Part shown: positions 11,401 to 21,479 of the stretch, one piece after another
How the letters are laid out: the number at the start of each line of letters is the position of its first letter
How positions within the stretch are numbered: the stretch's first letter is position 1
Source: Gonium pectorale
Lineage: Eukaryota; Chlorophyta; Chlorophyceae; Chlamydomonadales; Volvocaceae
NCBI GenBank assembly: GCA_001584585.1
Contig: LSYV01000013.1
Location: 216,101-241,100 of the forward strand
Direction of reading: 5' to 3'
DNA: 25,000 nt
The notes under the pieces: generated by a model
Database searches by the model: none
The model's input: the letters and a program-made list of their open reading frames with translations, nothing else
What the model was told of the DNA's origin: nothing
Position numbers and translations under genes: made by a program

Positions 11401-12062
11401 GTCTCATGCCGGTGGTCGAACGCCTTCTGGTCAGCACCGTCCATATGGCTATGCAGCACGTGGCGGAGGCGGCGGCGGAGGCGGACAAACAGGGAGCAGC
11501 ATTGCCGAGCAGCGGCAGTGCTGGCGGGGCCGCCGCCGGCATGGGCGGCGTCGCTGCCGCTGCCGCCGCCTGGGGAGCCGAGCTAGGCAGCGGGCCCATG
11601 CGCTCCGGCGCGCCCCCGCCGCAGGCCCCGGAGCTGCTACGGGCCATGGGAGCCCTATTCAGGGCGCAAGAGCTGCCGACCGAGGCGGAGGCGGCGGAGG
11701 CCCTGGCGGCGGCGGTGACGGAGCGGTGGGGCGGGAAGGAGGCGGGGGACGCTGGCGGGGGAGGCGGCTGCGATGGGGCTGCGAAGCTGCCCTCGGACTC
11801 GGACGCGGACTCGGACGCGGCAGCTGCCCTGTGCCGCCTCGCCCTGGCAATGCCGCCGCCGTCTGCGACCCGCCGCCTGCTGGCCACGTGTGCAAACCCC
11901 GGCTGCGCCAACCTGGAGGGCGACAGCGAGGCGGGGCTGCGGCTGACGCCGTGCGCGGGCTGCGGCGAGGCGGCGTACTGCTGCCGCGACTGCTGGACGG
12001 CGCACTGGCGGGCGGGGCACCGGGCGGCGTGCGCGCGGCGGCGGCTTGGCGGGGGCGGTTAG
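8423..12062 (+). CDS. MYND-type zinc finger protein, two exons, 1115 aa
   Basis: The exons are 8423-10133 and 10426-12062. The donor is TCAG|GTGGGG (phase 1) and the acceptor is GGACGCAG, restoring frame as EEAVS-D-ILRLPP. Start context is CCGGCATGGCG. The body is Leu/Ala-rich and helical, suggesting repeat-like helical packing. Spacers include a GGEAGGEAGGG segment near residue 210, a proline run near 472 and a glycine run near 772-793. The C-terminus (about 1059-1106) is a MYND finger: CANPGC, then CAGC, YCCRDC, and the closing H and C of HWRAGHRAAC. MYND fingers bind two zinc ions and normally mediate protein-protein contacts. No SET domain is visible, so this resembles the large, poorly characterised family of MYND-only proteins in volvocine algae. 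A TGTAA polyadenylation-type signal lies at 13503, far downstream. The partner and process are unknown. Confidence 0.88.
10134..10425 (+). other. Single intron of the MYND gene, open when retained
   Basis: The 292-base intron has no stop in the frame of exon 1. Because 292 is not a multiple of three, retention shifts exon 2 and translation would run to 11176, giving about 917 aa without the MYND finger. Reading through the intron gives Arg/Gly-rich sequence without domain character, which supports its being an intron. Confidence 0.75.
11029..11092 (+). repeat. GGC/GGT codon run inside the MYND gene
   Basis: Imperfect GGC/GGT triplets encode a glycine-rich spacer broken by SRGE. Such runs are common in GC-rich algal genes and prone to length change. 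Confidence 0.85.
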
Positions 12063-14228
12063 GTGGGGGCGAGGTGGCCAGGGGCGGCCTGCGGGATCGA
12101 GGGACCCCGGATAGTTGCCTACACACCTCTATGACGGCGTCCGCTGGTTAGAGGGCCAGCACCAGGTTCGTGGATAGGGGTGTGGATGGGGGTGAGGACG
12201 CAGCGAAGGGCGCGGTTTGTTAGGGCTCGGAGAGCATGCCCCCCGGGCTGGCAGCGCTAGGATACCGGAGCTCCAAACGCGCATGAGGAACTCTGTCCAT
12301 CAGAGGTATTCCTGGCTGGCGTGGCTGGTGTGGGCCACGGGGGCTGTTCCGTGCGATGCGTCGCCTTCGAGCTGTCTTCCACCCCCCGGGCTCCGACGGC
12401 CTGGCGTGCTGGCGGGTGGGCGGGACGGGCATGGGTGGGCGTGTGAGGGGCCCCGGACCGCCGGACGGGAGCGTCAGCGCGGCGGATAGCCGACCGGCGG
12501 ACGGCGCGGAGGTGGGGGCGGGGTGCGCTCGTACTGAATGCAGTAGCGCCTGGACTGCAGCCCGAGAGGACCTACCTGACACGTGACTGCAGCAAGAGGG
12601 CAGGAAAAAAGAGAAACATGATATTGATTGGGAAGGCGGACTCGGCACTCGGGTAGACACATCGAAATGAGCACAGGGCATTGGTCTGCGAGGCGAGGTG
12701 AGGTGTACATGGGTGGTGATGGGGCGTGTGTGTGTGTGGTGTTACATCTCCGGGCCGACGCTGGCCAAGGGCGCTACCCGCCCCAACGCAAGACCACCTC
12801 AACGCCGCGAGGCGAGGGGTGTGGGGGACCGCTGTTCCCCCTTGCTCAACCCAAAGGGACAGCCTGCAGCCCTAAGCAACTGCAGCTGCCCTGCAACACC
12901 CGCCGCAGTGCTGCTCCTCTGTTCGTCCGAGCAGCTGCTGCACACCTCAGTCCTTGCCGCACGGGACCAGCCCCTAAGTGTGGTGCTGGTCACGCGTTTC
13001 ATAGCAGTCCAAACAGAAAAATGGGTCCAGATGGCCCGTTCGCCCGAGTAACTAGCGGCAAGGCTGTGTGTGTGCGCGCGCGGCCGTACGGCACAGCGGT
13101 TCGACAGCGCCGCGGCGCCATGCGTGTACGACATGTACCGGCGCCATATCGACGCATACTTGTAGTCGACTTCGTGACGGCGCCCACGTGTTGTTTTGCG
13201 CGGGGCTGGCGATGCTCCACCTCCTTGGGATGCTGAGGCTGCCAGGTCGTGGTGTTGAGCCGAGCGAGGGGCTCGCCGCGCGCCCTGGGCACCCGCGTTG
13301 CAGCCGCTGCAGCAAACGCGCGGGTAGTTTGTTGTGGGCGGTTGATTCCCGCGTTGGCCGCTACGTGGGTGAATCCATGTGCATGTAGTAATCTCGGTGG
13401 CGTGGTAACCACGTCCGCCCTCACCCGGCCGGGCCGGAGGGGCCAGGAGACTACTCGGTGCGGTGGCATGTGCGCCGGCAAGTCAAGAAAGGCCGTACGA
13501 AGTGTAACACGCGCTCGGCAGCAGTACCTAGGGCGCTTTCTCCGTACATGCATCGCCGGTCATCGTCGTACTTTTGTTGTACTACTACAGCACCTTCATG
13601 GCGGCGCCTCATAACCAGCCAGCCAACCACGTCGCACCACCACTACCACCACCGGCACGTACGCGGCCGGCCACCAGCATGGGTGCAATAACGCCATGCC
13701 CTGGAGCGGGCGGGCGGGTAGGGTGCCGCACGTGGGTTGCGTCAAGACTGCGCGATCGCCCTCCACCTGGAATGCGCTGTAGGCTTGGCCAGGACAGACT
13801 TGCTCGGTCGGACTTGCGCCGCCGGGATGCCGCCGGGATGCCGCCGGGGGTCCCAGGATGTGCGGTGCATGTGCTCACTGTGCAGCACGCAGGTCAGGCA
13901 CACGCTGCACCCGACCACGTGCTGCTGCTGTTGCGCAAGCCAGCTCCCGCTGTACCGTGTACATGCCACTGGCAGCTGCTGGCATGCGATGCACAGGACC
14001 AGCTCCGCCCAGCTACTACTGCACGCCCAATTCCGCTCGTCTTCTTGCACTGGCAGAGTGTGGCAGTTTGGTTTGCTTGGACGGACCCGTTCGTCCGCAG
14101 TCCCGGCACACCCCGTGTTCAGGGCCAGCGGCTTGTGAACGGGTGATGGCGGGGGGCCGGGGACGCACGGGTCGACACGGATCCGGCACGGTTCGAGGCA
14201 GACAGGGACGGGGTGCGGTTGTTTCTGG
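12063..14228. other. Intergenic region downstream of the MYND gene
   Basis: No coding exon with convincing codon bias was found on either strand. The MYND 3' untranslated region should occupy the left part; a TGTAA signal at 13503-13507 is the only candidate polyadenylation element noticed. Minor features are a GT microsatellite near 12728-12740 and two and a half copies of CCGCCGGGATG near 13820-13850. Confidence 0.5.
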
Positions 14229-14399
14229 TCAGTTGGGTGGTTGGCAGTTGGAGCCCAGGTTGTCGCAGGCGGGATGGCCGCAGCCGCAGCGGAGCGCAGC
14301 CGCCTCGGCCAGCGGCGCCCAGGCCTCCACCGCCGCCCGGCCCGGCCAGGCCGCCGCACGCACCAGCGCCAGCGACATAAGGCGCCGCGCCTCCACCTC
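14229..14399 (-). pseudogene. Possible remnant of a MYND-type gene
   Basis: A 57-codon minus-strand stretch has strong G/C third-position bias and protein-like content: MSLALVRAAAWPGRAAVEAW, then LRCGCGHPACDNLGSNC, and a TGA stop. The CGHPACDNL block resembles the first half of the MYND finger in the 8423-12062 gene (CANPGCANL). The second Cys pair and the closing His/Cys are absent, and the sequence after DNLGS diverges straight to a stop. No acceptor with a pyrimidine tract or donor was found at its ends. Alternatively it relates to the Cys/His tail of the neighbouring exonuclease gene, which contains LRCGHPAC. It is probably a decayed fragment, with moderate certainty that it was once coding. 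Confidence 0.42.
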
Positions 14400-14420
14400 A
14401 ACCCGCCTTCACCGCTTCGG

Positions 14421-14460
14421 GCCCCTCCCGCGCCCTCCCGCGCCCTCCCGCGCCCTCCCG
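14421..14460. repeat. 10-base minisatellite, four copies
   Basis: CGCCCTCCCG is repeated three times exactly (14431-14460), preceded by one copy with a single change. It lies just upstream of the minus-strand remnant. Confidence 0.9.
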
Positions 14461-15674
14461 CCTACCCCTACTGCACGGCTGAGACAACGCGCCGTGGCGG
14501 TGGCGCCCACCCGCCGCCTGCTCCCAAAACGGCGCGCATCCTCGATGCCGCAAGCAGGTACCAATATCAAGGATGGTGCCTGCCTAATTGTGCTTCTTCA
14601 GCTTCATTGCGCGACGACTGGCCGCCACCGCTGCAGCCGCTGCGGACAGGCAGATGTCAAGACCCTAGAGTCGCCGCCCCGGCGGCGGCGGTTCCGCTGC
14701 TACCGCTGCGGCGCGCAGCGCGCGCCGCCAACCCCAGACTGAATGAAGGCTGCTGCGTGCTGCCCCCCCTCCCCCCCTCTGCATGCGCTTCGGCGTGGAC
14801 CCTTGTTGGCTGAGAGGAGAGCGGCCAAATCGGGAACACCGCAATTGGGGAGCCATACCACACCTCTACGGACATACGCACCCGAAGGCGCGATGTTTCC
14901 AGCAGGGCGGGTGGGCGGTACAGAAACAGGGACAAAGGGCCGAAGGGGCGTACGTCTGAGAGGCTACACGAGGAGATCGGCCCCGCAGGGGCAGGCAACT
15001 ATGCATACGCACGTGTCTGCACATTATTGCCCAGCGCATGTGCCAAGTGCCATTTTGGATTCGTTTTCATGAGGTAACCGCCGTGTCTGGGCGTGTCCGG
15101 GGAGGGCGTGGCCTGCTGCCAGGTCCCGGTAGTCTGGTCGCGTCCCGTGGTCGCTTGCGTTGCGTTGGGCGCGCGCGGTTCGTCGCCCTGGTGCGCGCCC
15201 CCGGGGAGGAGGGCGGGTCTGCCACACACGCGGTTGTCGGTCCGTGAAGCACAAATGGGCCCCACATGAAGCTGAAGTGGAAAGCACGCATACCGCTGTG
15301 TTATGGGCCGTGCTCCGCGTACCGCACCGTAACGGCCCAACCCGGGTTGGTCGGTGCCAGCAACACTGTTGGTGTTACTGTTGCTGTTTGGTGTCGTTGA
15401 CACGCGAAGCAGGTCTACAGCGCCCAGCGGGCCCCGTCGGGACGGGCCGCAGCAACATACGAGCGTGTTCCGCCATGCCGCCCACATCGCCATGCACCGC
15501 CCCCACCCCTATCCTCCGTGTAACCTGTAACCTTCCGCAAGGAGCGGCCCGGTCGGCTTGTGCTTCGCTTACTTGCAACTGTTATGAGCACGCCGCTCGC
15601 ACTGCCAACACGCACACAACTGGCCTCAAGGACGAGGCGCCGCTCTCCACGCATTCGCGCCAGCTGGCGTGCAT

Positions 15675-15730
15675 GGCACCAGCCCTGGCACCAGCCCTGG
15701 CACCAGCCCTGGCACCAGCCCTGGCACCAG
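15675..15730. repeat. 12-base minisatellite, about 4.7 copies
   Basis: GGCACCAGCCCT is repeated four times without change, then GGCACCAG. The 12-base period keeps all frames open, producing spurious APAL or WHQP peptide repeats. Confidence 0.93.
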
Positions 15731-16328
15731 GCACGAGGCGTGGCGCGAGCCGCCGCAGCGTCCCACTCGCCTCCAGCCAGCAAGCCAGCCAGTGCGCAGC
15801 CCAGCCCGCCACAACTCCACCGGTAGCCGTGCCACCAATCGCGCCTGGAAAAAAAAAAGAATTGCCATCTACGATCCAGCATGACACCATGCGCCGTACC
15901 GCCACCGGAGCAGTCGGCCTTGTGGCCCACAAACCTCGAACGGCGCGGCGCCGCAACAAATCTCAGGAGGCCGCCCACAACTGTGCCGACCGGTACGACG
16001 AGTCGCTGTCCGGTGTGCTGCTCCGTCGCAATCTGGTAATTTTCCCGTCCTCACCTCCTTGCGTAGTGTCTACCGTGATCCCCACATGCACCCTGCTGCA
16101 ACAGCTGCCTAGCTACGGTATCTACATTGCACAAGCAGAGCACGCCTGCGGTAAGCAAGGCTGGAGTTGTTCTTCTCTTCTCCTAGTGCAGCCCCTCTAC
16201 GGTACGCGCCTGTGCCCCGCGGAGCAAACCAACAGACCAACATACCAGCAGTTCAGCCCCAGCACGTCAACCACGCAGCGCACATGCCACGCGCCGCGTC
16301 ACCGACCGCTCCCACGCAGCAGCCCTCC

Positions 16329-16385
16329 CTGCAGCGCCACCCCCCTCTCCCCTCCCCCTCTCTCTGTCTCTCTCTCTCACACACA
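16329..16385. repeat. Pyrimidine-rich tract with CT and CA microsatellites
   Basis: Long CCCCTCTCC-type sequence passes into CTCTCT and then CACACA. It lies 3' of the exonuclease stop codon on the minus strand, probably in its untranslated region. Confidence 0.85.
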
Positions 16386-16427
16386 CGCTACCCTATCACC
16401 TCGCCGCTACCGCCCGCCGCTCCGCCA

Positions 16428-19400
16428 TCACTCCTCCTGCGCCGGGCGCTTCCTGCCGCAACCTCCCGCGCTCCCACCTCCCGCTGAAGCCGCCACCGCC
16501 GCCGTCGCCGCCGCCGTCGCCGCCGCCGTCGCCGCCAGCTCGTGGACGCGGCCGCAGCTGGCGCAGGCGGCGTAGCGTGGCGCGTGGCCCGTGGCGTTGC
16601 AGTGGTCCAGATGGCGGTGCAGGCTGTCGGCGGGCTTGGCGGTGCAGGCGGGGTGGCCGCAGCGGAGCGACCCGTGGGTCAGCACCTCGCCGATCGACTG
16701 CCTGCAGCCGTCGCAGGGGCTGGGCGACGAGTGCCACAGCCGCAGCGCGCGGAAGAGCTGCCCCGCCGCCAGCACGTCGCTGCCAGGGGTGGGGGCAGCG
16801 GGAGATGGGAGAGGTGGGGTGGGGGGCTGCTCAGTCCGGCGGCCACGCCCTTGAGGGTGCATCGCGCCCCGTGACGAATCGGGAATTCTTACGGCGTCGC
16901 CAGGCCCCATACCCCTCACGAGGCCACGGCTCACCTCATCACATCTTGGCACACCATCCGCCCATTATCTCTCCCGCATCCCTTCCTCCCTTCCCACCTC
17001 CACCTCCCACCGACTGACCCTCCCACAGCCCCCCCCTTCCCCCTTTCGAACACCCCTCCCACCGGCCCGCCTCCGCGCCGACACTCACAGGCAGGCATAC
17101 TTGATCTGGTGCGCCGTCAGCGCAGGGGCGGCCCAGTTGGACCGGCTGACGGACTTGGACTTGTGCAGGGGCACGCCCAGCACCTGGCCCGTCAGGCGCG
17201 CCAGGCCAAAGCCCTGGTAGCCAAGCCGCCCAGCAATCTCCTGGAAAGGCGGGGCCGGGGCGGGGAATGGGGCAGGCAGTGAGGCCAGGGCCGGAGCCGG
17301 GCATTGGGGCCGGGAATGGGGCGGGCAATGGGTGGGGGGACGCACATGCACGTACCGTACCTGGTCCGCGCGCGAACCAAAATGTCGCGTCAGGCTGATG
17401 TGGCATGAACACGAACGCACGCTTCTGAGACGCACCGCACGAACTACAAAGGCATGCTCGACGGCACGTTGCAGCCCTGCCCCTCACGTCCGCCGCGCCG
17501 CGCGCCGCACGTCAGCGTGCTCTGTCGCTCGCCTACCTCCCTGCCTCCGCCCACACCCGCACCCGTGGCCACACCGACGCCCACTCCGGGCTTCGCTTGT
17601 GAGAACGCCTCCCAACCTTGTGCAACCCCAACCCTAACCCCGACCCGCGCCCACCGCCCGCCCACATCCAAACCCACATGGCAACCCCAACTCCACCCCC
17701 GCCCGCCCGCCCACCCACCTGCAGGTCCAGGAACCTCCGGAAGCTGCTGCGCCCCAGGCCAAAGGTGCTCCGCATCTTGGACTCGTCGGCGCTGTCCCAG
17801 CCAAAGCCCATGACCACCACCGCCGGGTCCGCCAGGAAGGCGGCCAGCGGCGGCGGCATGCTGTAGCCCCAGCAGCAGCAGCGCAGCAGCAGCGCCGTGG
17901 AGGCGGACGACAGCTGCAGCAGCGCCACGGGCGAGGAGCGGCCCGCGACCGTCTCGGGGCGCCACTCCAGGTCGATGGACACCAGACGGTCCTGGAGCGT
18001 GTCAGAGCGGTGGTGGTGATGGGGGGGGGGGAGAGAGACAGGGGGTAGCAGGGACGGGCTGAAGCCACCAGCATTCACCCTTGTATGCAGTCGGGCAGGG
18101 GAGGGAAAGGTACAGAAACCCGCGGCCCCCATGCGCCCGGCCGGGGACTCCTCGCCTGCGGCCCTCTTCCGCCGGCCATTCGGGCGCCCCGTCACCTTGA
18201 CTCTGGGCCCCTGCCCCTCACCCAGCAATACACTCCGTGCCCTCCTCGCGCCCCCTCCTCCGCTGGCAATGGGTGTCCTGTCAGCTGGCACCGTGCTTGC
18301 GCACCTCGCGCCCACGGACAGGGTAGCCCCCTCTACCCCTCCCCCTCCCCCCCTCCCCCTCCAGCCGTCTTGCCGGTCATCCCTCGAATTACCCAAGCAT
18401 CCAGCAATCTCCCCCCCCCCCCCGCGCCAGCCCCTCCCTCTCCCCAGCTTGCCCTCGGACCGAGCAACACCGCCCGCCCACCGCCTCCAGCCCACATCCC
18501 CCCCCGCCCCCCCGCATGCACTCCCTCAGCTTGCGAGTAGCACCCCTCCCCCACCCCCCTCCAGCCCGCCCCCCACCTGCATGGACGCCCTCAGCTTGCC
18601 CAGCGCGTCCTCCACGTGCCGCGGGTCCTCCACGAGGTACGCCACCAGGCCCTCCGCCAGCCGCAGCCGCTCGTAGCCGCGGGCCAGCGTGGTGCGGCTC
18701 ATCAGCGCCGGCGCCTCGTCGAACACGGCCTGGGGGGGGGGGGCAGGGGAGGAGGCGGGGGGGCGGGAGGTAGGTTGGAGGGGAAAGGGAACGACGAGCT
18801 GGGCGCCAGCAGCGTCTGCCCCGCGGGAGGGAGGGGGTGGCGGGTGGGTGGGCGGGGAGAGAGCGCCGGCCCGCGGGAGGGGACGAAGAGGTTGACAGCC
18901 AGAGAGGCACCAGCTGTGTGCGGAAGACGGTGTGTGCAGAGTGCCACCGCGGTCCGTCCATGCGGCGGGCCATACCGCCATACCGCCTTCGCCATTGCGA
19001 GGCAGCGGCCCCGCCAGCCGGTGAGGCGTCCTAGCCGACCCGGCCCAGGCCCGTCCTGCCCCGTCTCGTCTCTTTTACCCTGCGGCTCTGGGCCCGGCAT
19101 ACCGCGCCTCGTGTACCGACTCGGTGACCGTCTTACGCCCCTCCTTCCCTTCGCGCTCACACACGGGACAGCTCGTGACTTCTGTACCTCCCCTTGCGCC
19201 CTTGCGCTGAACCACCCGCTCCCTGGGACCACTACAAGGACGGAGAACCCGACCCAACTGGCCTGAGCCTCAAGGCCCACTAGCCACAGCCCACCTGCCA
19301 GTTCTGGGAGGGCACTCGGCACTTTCGCGCCTAGCCACCTCATCAAGTAAGGCCCCGCTGTTGGGTACAGTGACCCGGCAACTGACCGAGTCACTGTCCC

Positions 19401-20501
19401 AACTGGCCCTGGCCATGACCCCCGCCAGCCACCACCCACCTGCCAGGTCAGCGACGGCACCCGGACCTCGAAGCTGCACCAGCCGAAGCTCGGGACGGGG
19501 GCCGACACCGCCGCTGACGAGACGACCTCTGCCCCGGCGGCGCCGGCCGCCGCTGCAGCAGCAGCCTTGGCGGCGGCGGCGGCGCAGCCCCTCGCCGGGT
19601 CGCACGGCGGCACCGCCGTCATGGCCATGCGGGCAGGACCGCCGGGCGCCGCCGCCGCAGCCGCTGATGCCGAGGCCGCCATGGAGCCGCCCGCCGCGGC
19701 AGCTGCCGCCGGCGCGGTCGAGGGCGACCCTGCCCTGTGCACTGCGTAAGCGGACCGGAGGATATGCTGCTGGTGGGTCCATTGATGGGGCAGAGATTGC
19801 TGGTGGTGGTGGTGGTGTTGGTTTTGCCTGCCGCCCAAGCTGTTCAGGGCGGTTGCGGAGAGGTCCACGCGGGGTCGCTTGGCGGCTCCGCCGCCGATGG
19901 CGCCGGTAGCGTCGGTTCCCGCATGCGTGTGCGCCTGAGAGCCCGCAGCCGGCCGAGGCTGCGCGAGCCGCGAGAACCGCTCCAGCGGGTGGAGGGGCCC
20001 CGCGGCCCCGGCGTCTGTGGTCGCCGAGTCGTCAGAGTCCGCTGCGCTGCTGTCAGATGGATGGGAGGAGGGGTCGGGGGAGGTGGATGTCGTCGAGTGG
20101 TGACGCACACCGAAGCCGGAGCACAGCAGACGGCCGCTCACGGCGAGGCCCAGAGCCGCCCCGCCGTTACTTATGCAGATTCCGACGCCGCCGCAGCAGC
20201 AGCCTTGCGCGGCGCCGGCGTGGCCGGGATGGAGGGGCCCGGCCGCCGCCCCAGCAGCAGCGGACGGGCCGAAGCGCGCGGCAAGGAGCGCCTCAGCGGC
20301 TCGGCGCTTGGCGCTCTTGGCGGAGTGTGATCCGGCAGCTGGCATTGAGCCCACGACGGCCCCGCGCGGGGGGGCATCGTAGGAGCAGGACAGCCCCGCG
20401 TCGCAGCTGTCGCTGGTGTTCCTGCCGTCACTCAGCGTGCACCTCTTTGAGAGGGTAGGCCTCCGTCCGGCCGTGGGCTCCGTCGGCCGCAGGGTTGTCA
20501 T
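16428..20501 (-). CDS. WRN/RNase D-type 3'-5' exonuclease with Cys/His-rich tail, five exons, about 663 aa
   Basis: Minus-strand exons are 20501-19440, 18729-18577, 17991-17719, 17240-17089 and 16779-16428. All donors are GT(G/A)G-type, acceptors end in CAG, and frame holds at every junction. Exon 1 encodes an unstructured N-terminus with Ala, Gly and His runs and a basic KRPR motif. Exons 2-5 give the DEDDy exonuclease fold. Exo I is SIDLEW (D412, E414). Exo II is the aspartate of GWDSADESKM (about D474). Exo III is YACLD (Y544, D548), whose leucine codon is split by the last intron. All key residues are present, so it should cleave nucleotides from 3' ends with two metal ions, as in Werner-type exonucleases. 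No helicase follows. The tail instead carries CDGC, CGHPAC, HRHLDHC and CASC, possibly a zinc site, then an Ala/Thr repeat. An ATG at 20693 could add 64 residues. Confidence 0.86.
16488..16540. repeat. Coding 12-base repeat in the exonuclease tail
   Basis: About three copies of GCCGCCGCCGTC (plus-strand view) encode the ATAAATAAATAA segment near the C-terminus of the exonuclease. The unit length preserves frame. Confidence 0.85.
18425..18605. repeat. Imperfect tandem duplication of the exon 2 end inside intron 2
   Basis: Plus-strand 18513-18535 (ATGCACTCCCTCAGCTTGC) closely resembles 18580-18599 (ATGGACGCCCTCAGCTTGC), which is the 3' end of exonuclease exon 2. Both are preceded by a CCTCCAGCCC and poly-C block. 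A weaker third copy (CCAGCTTGCCC) lies near 18445. The copies in the intron have lost the GT donor. Confidence 0.6.
18732..18743. repeat. Twelve-base G run (C tract of an acceptor)
   Basis: On the minus strand this is the pyrimidine tract directly ahead of the exonuclease exon 2 acceptor. On the plus strand it begins a series of G runs (18732-18770) that could form a quadruplex. Its length may be unreliable in sequencing. Confidence 0.85.
19253..19301. repeat. 49-base duplicate of the exon 1 donor region in intron 1
   Basis: This block matches 19398-19446, which spans the exon 1/intron 1 boundary of the exonuclease gene, at about three quarters of positions, offset by 145 bases. The minus-strand donor CTGGCAG|GTGGG is conserved in this copy. 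Confidence 0.65.
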
Positions 20502-20693
20502 GTTCGCGCCTCCCCTACTCCAAAATGTTCCAGTTTGAGCGGTAATGGGGAGTGAGTGCGCAGAATTCAGCGATTGGTCTCCTAGTGTGAAGCCCTCAAG
20601 GAACTGGGGCTGAGCAAATTCAAGCGCAGGGAAGGCGCTGCTGTGAAAACGAGTTATGATATCACGGGTTGTCTTCCTGAGAAGCAAGGCCAT
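20502..20693 (-). other. Possible 64-codon N-terminal extension of the exonuclease
   Basis: An in-frame ATG at 20693 opens a stop-free extension beginning MALLLRKTTRDIITRFHSS. It is rich in Arg, Ser and Thr, with a single acidic residue in the first 20, as in organellar presequences. Its ATG has a weak context (T at -3), while the ATG at 20501 has A at -3, so both could be used. Codon bias is weaker than in the main exon, so it may simply be 5' untranslated region. Confidence 0.4.
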
Positions 20694-20785
20694 GAACGGC
20701 CTCGCTCAGCCGCCCGAAATAAGCCAGGCGGCGCCAAGTCGCGCCGTCGGCAAGAACTGATAGATGGACAGATAAACAATAAAGC

Positions 20786-20791
20786 TTTATA
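20786..20791 (-). promoter_or_regulatory. TATA box of the exonuclease gene
   Basis: The minus strand reads CCATATAAAG. TATAAA lies about 93 bases upstream of the ATG at 20693 and 285 upstream of the ATG at 20501. With usual spacing, transcription would start near 20755-20760, placing the upstream ATG inside the mRNA. Confidence 0.5.
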
Positions 20792-21479
20792 TGGAAGCCA
20801 CGCTGCTGAGGTTGTTATTGCGTTGTTGTCGTGTTGCACGGCACGCCGAGGTCTCCTCAGCGCCAAAGCCCGCTCAGAACTCTATAACATTTACAATCCA
20901 TATATGAATCCGAGACACATAGCTCGGTCGTCCTCGCCTGCCCAAAGGCCCATGGGCCATCCCGGGCAGCAGCCGGCAGTAGCCGACCTCTACAAGCAAG
21001 CAGCAGCTCCCACACGGAGCGGTCTGAGCTGGCCTCTTGTCATGCCCTACTGTGCGTTAGTCAGGATGCGTTGCCATCGTCGTTTTGTCATGGTTATGGC
21101 GCATACCACGCCAACACACGCCGTGAGCCAGCATCGTGGTTTCTGGCGCCATCCCGTGGAGTTGGGAGGTCAGGCCGTTGTAACACGTAATCGATCAGGC
21201 GGCACAACGTGATTCTGTGCATCGGTGTCGCACTGTCGCTGCACGCGCCGCTGGGACGCCGCTTGAGACACCCGTTTTGCGTCTTGGCGCGCTTGCCGCT
21301 GTGTGCGTGGAGTGCTCGACAAGCCAAGCGAATGGTCTCAACTGTAACAAGCAGCAGGCGGGTATCTAGCCGAGCATCGCCGTGTCTCCCCGAGCCCCGC
21401 ACGCACGCGCGCGAGGGGCGTAGGAAGACATGTCCAGAGGTGCCGGAGCTGAGCACGCGACGCCGCCGAGACGGTTCCA

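Larger units (their letters stand above)
14400..16427. other. Intergenic region with simple repeats, 3' of the exonuclease gene
   Basis: No supportable exon. It should contain the 3' untranslated region of the minus-strand exonuclease gene. It holds two minisatellites and a CT/CA-rich tract. A 471-codon plus-strand open frame (15160-16575) runs across it and into the antisense of the last exonuclease exon. It is repetitive, has no domain, and is judged a chance frame. Confidence 0.5.
20502..21479. other. Divergent intergenic region
   Basis: This is the promoter region of the minus-strand exonuclease and upstream sequence of the plus-strand fragment. Composition is less GC-rich than elsewhere. 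On the minus strand 20693-20502 is an open extension of exonuclease exon 1. No other gene is supported. A long overlapping plus-strand frame from 21209 is out of frame with the better coding candidate at 21480. Confidence 0.5.

Noticed and set aside
10130..11911. 593-codon minus-strand open frame
   Set aside because: It is the antisense shadow of MYND exon 2; its Ala/Ser/Pro content mirrors the sense codons.
14629..14742. Plus-strand zinc-ribbon-like peptide (CSRCG ... CYRCG)
   Set aside because: Short, with no start or splice support. The Cys codons arise from CTGC/CCGC-rich sequence.
15675..15730. CRISPR-like array
   Set aside because: The 12-base units are contiguous without spacers, in a eukaryotic context; it is a minisatellite.
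15160..16575. 471-codon plus-strand open frame
   Set aside because: It crosses minisatellites and a pyrimidine tract and ends antisense to exon 5 of the exonuclease, which has clear motifs on the other strand.
18702..19439. Continuation of exonuclease exon 1 as one 663-codon frame
   Set aside because: Past 19440 the codon bias falls and the sequence becomes repetitive. The donor GTGGG and the downstream acceptor give a better model joined to the nuclease domain. The equal length to the spliced protein is coincidence.
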